Shown: positions 62,120-64,000 of the stretch, piece by piece
How positions within the stretch are numbered: the first letter of the stretch is position 1
Layout of the letters: every line of letters starts with the position of its first letter
NCBI RefSeq assembly: GCF_015040615.1
Contig: NZ_CP060402.1
Span: 3,162,001-3,226,000 of the forward strand
Direction of reading: 5' to 3'
DNA from: Microbacterium sp. YJN-G
Lineage (GTDB): Bacteria; Actinomycetota; Actinomycetes; Actinomycetales; Microbacteriaceae
DNA length: 64,000 nt
The notes under the pieces: generated by a model
Database searches by the model: none
Seen by the model: the letters and a program-made list of their open reading frames with translations, nothing else
What the model was told of the DNA's origin: nothing
Position numbers and translations under genes: made by a program

Positions 62120-62298
62120 TTTGTCGACCTTCCCTGTCCGCGATTGCGGCGAACGAGGCCGAAGATGATCGTCCCGAAGAAGAGGATGACCCCGATCACC
62201 CCGAGCCATAGCAGACCTTCGAAGGCGAACCCGACTACAGCGAGCACCGCCCACGCGATCACGAGTACCACGATCATCGTCCACATATTGCTGACCAT
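62116..62298 (-). CDS. Small hydrophobic membrane protein, 60 aa
   Basis: Two hydrophobic helices (MIVVLVIAWAVLAVVGFAFEGLLWLGVIGVILFFGTIIFGLV) and a basic tail (RRNRGQGRSTK) make this an inner-membrane miniprotein. The ATG at 62298 has AGGTGAG upstream; the long frame extending beyond it lacks protein-like composition. It is first in the desaturase operon. Confidence 0.7.
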   Translation of the reverse strand: MVSNMWTMIVVLVIAWAVLAVVGFAFEGLLWLGVIGVILFFGTIIFGLVRRNRGQGRSTK

Positions 62299-62686
62299 AC
62301 GCTCACCTGTGGTCGCCCGGTAGACCACTCCGGTGCTGGCCCTTTCGCGCAGCCTAGCAATCGGGACACGTCGGACTGCGCCCGGTGCGGTGTGGAGGAA
62401 GCTCCCACCGCGCACGTCCCCTTGCGCGAACGGTGAGAGTCCCATCATCGGGACCCACCGTTGCGGCGCCTTTGCCAAGCGACGGGCCTTAATCGTCACC
62501 GTACGCTCCCAGCATTCGGAAAGATAGAGCAGTCTCGACAAGCCACGGCCTAGCAAAGGGGCGGGCCGCCCATCTCAGCAGGATTTCGCACCTCATCGAC
62601 CGACCGCGTCAACACTGTGCCCCCCCTGTCGCCGCATACCGCAACCCCATCAGTCGAATCACCCGATACGGGCTAGCGTCCGGCCT
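62299..62686. other. 388-bp region without a supported gene
   Basis: This stretch separates the desaturase operon from the divergent 92-codon gene. It is less GC-rich than the window average and has in-frame sequence on the minus strand that does not look like protein. Its ends hold the two promoters; the plus-strand -10 is at 62674. I see no RNA gene or repeat in it. Confidence 0.5.
62674..62679 (+). promoter_or_regulatory. -10 element TAGCGT, leaderless start
   Basis: TAGCGT ends 7 bases before the ATG at 62687; no ribosome site is present. Confidence 0.5.
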
Positions 62687-62965
62687 ATGACCTCCCCCGA
62701 AACCGACACCAGAACGCTCATGTCCATCGACGATGAAACAGTCGTGCTCGCCCCCGATCAGGACGTGGGAGCAATAGAGCAGCGTCTCCAGGACGCTGTT
62801 GACCATCCTCAGTTCGTGCACGTCCGGCTCACCGACGGCACCGACCTGTCATTTCTCATGTCGATTGCGCGTCGCGTCAGCATCGCGACCGGCGCCCGCC
62901 AACCGAAATCCCCGCCCGTGCTATCACTCGTCGATGACGACACCACCGGCGTCCTCGGCTTCTGA
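62687..62965 (+). CDS. Hypothetical protein, 92 aa
   Basis: A small acidic soluble protein (MTSPETDTRTLMSIDDETVVLAP...), with the middle LQDAVDHPQFVHVRLTDGTDLSFLMSIA suggesting an alpha/beta fold. No family is recognised. The leaderless -10 supports expression. Its 3' end overlaps a possible small minus-strand ORF. Confidence 0.5.
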   Translation: MTSPETDTRTLMSIDDETVVLAPDQDVGAIEQRLQDAVDHPQFVHVRLTDGTDLSFLMSIARRVSIATGARQPKSPPVLSLVDDDTTGVLGF

Positions 62966-63103
62966 TCCAGCGTTCGCTTTGTCGGTTTGCGTCTTGAAGT
63001 CTCGAGCCGAGGTCTCGGCACTCGGCGGACTGCCGTGCCAATGAGCCGCGCGCGCCCGGTCCCATTTCGACGGTGGCGACGCGGGGGCATTATTGTCTGT
63101 CAT
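62924..63103 (-). CDS. Doubtful small hydrophilic ORF, 59 aa
   Basis: A polar, Ala/Asp-rich ORF (MTDNNAPASPPSKWDRARAAHWHG...) whose end overlaps the end of the 92-codon gene by 42 bp. GGAG directly abuts the ATG, which is poor spacing; an in-frame ATG at 63133 is an alternative. It has no membrane segment and no recognised family. Overlapping convergent genes are uncommon in the rest of the window, so one of the two may be spurious. Confidence 0.3.
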   Translation of the reverse strand: MTDNNAPASPPSKWDRARAAHWHGSPPSAETSARDFKTQTDKANAGSEAEDAGGVVIDE

Positions 63104-63423
63104 CTCCGGACCATACGCGTCCAAGATGTGCATCCACCCGGCTCCACGCAGGGCGACCGACCACGGGCCTACCTACTGCAGTCGAAGCGAGTGCTTCCGG
63201 TTGCCGAACACGCGAAGTCTGAGACGTTAGGACAATCAGACGCCCCAGCTCATTACTCTTCTGAACAGGCTGTTATTCGGATCCATTTGTCTGGAGCAGC
63301 TGTGGAACACCCGCCTGCGCGGCTCGCAAAGATTCGCGTACACTTCAGTCCGAGCAACGGGACAACAGCTGGTCAGTAGTCCGGAATAGCTTTGGAAGTG
63401 ACACCAAGCGTGAAAGCCACACC
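62966..63423. other. 458-bp low-GC stretch with no clear gene
   Basis: Apart from the doubtful minus-strand ORF, nothing protein-like is visible. The part from about 63200 to 63420 is the most AT-rich of the window's right end and has no ORF with normal codon use. It probably holds the promoter of the ASCH gene and could be the far edge of an acquired segment that began at the tRNA. Confidence 0.45.
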
Positions 63424-63897
63424 ATGAGCATCACCGCGTCCCTCGAAGCCCTGTCGTCGTTCTGGCAGGACATCCGCGCGAGCATCCCGTCCCTCCCTGC
63501 CGAAGTGCCCGAGGCGTGGGCTTTCGGCGCCACCCCCGCGCACGCTGACGGGCTGCTCGACCTGGTTCTGTCGGGCGTCAAGACCGGCACGGCCTCATCG
63601 GTGTGGGACTACGAGGCATCCGGCGATCCGATGCCCGAGGTCGGCGACCTGAGCATCATCCTCGACGGCAGGGGCACGCCCCGCGCCGTGATCCGCACCA
63701 CCTCGCTGCGCACGGTGCCGTTCTCCGAGGTGGATGAGGAGCACGCGCACGCCGAAGGCGAGGGCGACCGCACGCTCGCCGCATGGCGCGAGATACACGA
63801 GCGATTCTGGCGCAACCACTCCGAGGATCCTCGCGGCTGGGCACCCGACATGCCGGTGCTGTGCGAGCGGTTCGAGCTCGTGCATCCGGCGCGCTGA
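63424..63897 (+). CDS. ASCH domain-containing protein
   Basis: A 157-residue protein whose centre fits the ASCH (PUA-like) fold: LLDLVLSGVKTGTASSVWDYEASGDPMPEVGDLSIILDGRGTPRAVIRTTSL, then VPFSEVDEEHAHAEGEGDRTLAAWREIHERFWR. The KTGT and GD-x-S-I-I-L-D-G-x-G motifs are typical of YqfB-like ASCH proteins, some of which are amidohydrolases of modified cytidines; the activity here is not known. Its composition is again high-GC like the left part of the window. Confidence 0.85.
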   Translation: MSITASLEALSSFWQDIRASIPSLPAEVPEAWAFGATPAHADGLLDLVLSGVKTGTASSVWDYEASGDPMPEVGDLSIILDGRGTPRAVIRTTSLRTVPFSEVDEEHAHAEGEGDRTLAAWREIHERFWRNHSEDPRGWAPDMPVLCERFELVHPAR

Positions 63898-63913
63898 CCG
63901 CCACCGCACCGGC

Positions 63914-64000
63914 TCAGAGGAACGGCATCCCGTCCGGCGCACGGAACCCACCCAGGCGGGCGTAGTCGTCGAGCGCGCGCAGCGCGGCCCACGCGACCAC
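63914..64000 (-). CDS. 3' end of an unidentified minus-strand gene
   Basis: The last 28 codons of a gene entering from the right: VVAWAALRALDDYARLGGF then RAPDGMPFL and TGA at 63916-63914. Codon use is high-GC and normal. It converges on the ASCH gene with a 16-bp gap. Too little is visible to name a family. Confidence 0.6.
   Translation of the reverse strand: MVAWAALRALDDYARLGGFRAPDGMPFL

Noticed and set aside
62809..63090. 93-residue minus-strand ORF across the end of the 92-codon gene
   Set aside because: Arg-rich, lacks a ribosome site, and runs against better-supported frames on both strands.
60326..63423. An attR-like repeat of the tRNA-Gly 3' end
   Set aside because: I scanned for GGTTCGATTCCCGT-like words and found none, so the tRNA-adjacent region is called possible, not proven, island DNA.

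Overview
The window is high-GC, gene-dense DNA from a Gram-positive actinobacterium, most likely Microbacteriaceae and close to Microbacterium. The grounds are the composition, the many 4-bp start/stop overlaps, leaderless promoters of the TANNNT-N7-ATG type, the dnaK-grpE-dnaJ-hspR operon with a HAIR operator, the DUF222/13E12 HNH gene, and a bifunctional-type Dcd. The species assignment is inference. No phage structural genes, transposases, integrases or CRISPR arrays were seen.

Layout. 1-4.2 kb: end of an NRDE/TANGO2-like gene, a GlxA-type regulator, small membrane proteins, a GT4 glycosyltransferase and an unknown protein. 4.2-5.4 kb: a gene with an AbiEi-like N-terminus and a DUF559 (Vsr-like nuclease) C-terminus, flanked by two related long palindromes in mirror orientation. 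5.4-15.1 kb: sugar and sugar-acid catabolism. It holds a fucose-isomerase-family protein, an FGGY kinase, a LacI regulator with two matching operators, a DapA-like aldolase/dehydratase, a complete tripartite tricarboxylate transporter (tctCBA), and a GntR/FCD regulator whose candidate operator occurs before both itself and tctC.

15.3-27.2 kb: mgtE, then a roughly 10.3-kb block bounded by a perfect 291-bp direct repeat of the mgtE 3' end. The block carries two divergent operons: a deacetylase, an N-terminal-nucleophile acyltransferase/amidohydrolase and an SDR on the minus strand; a sugar-type ABC importer, a class II HDAC-family amidohydrolase, an unusual LuxR-HTH/AmiC-like fusion regulator and a second SDR on the plus strand. 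It reads as an acquired catabolic island for an N-acylated or amide compound. 27.3-32.9 kb: a cation/proton antiporter with an RCK domain and the HspR-controlled chaperone operon. 33.0-45.2 kb: a long assimilatory sulfur cluster. CbiX and CobA supply siroheme, CysDN and CysH and NirA reduce sulfate to sulfide, a TauABC/SsuABC-type importer brings in organosulfur, and FprA plus ferredoxin supply electrons.

45.3-60.1 kb: housekeeping and regulatory genes. These are a DUF3817 protein, the HNH gene, a RIO-type kinase behind a 20-codon ORF, a TOPRIM-only protein, two MFS transporters, a TetR/hydrolase pair with twin operators, an AraC regulator, dcd, and a two-component/ABC exporter operon. 60.25-63.4 kb: tRNA-Gly(CCC) followed by a looser, less GC-rich stretch with a desaturase operon and small unknown genes, possibly a tRNA-adjacent acquired region. 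The window ends with an ASCH-domain gene and the 3' end of an unidentified minus-strand gene.

The features most worth a second look are the palindrome-flanked DUF559 unit, the island bounded by the mgtE duplication, the LuxR/AmiC fusion receptor, and a 19-bp interspersed repeat that is translated in frame inside several proteins.
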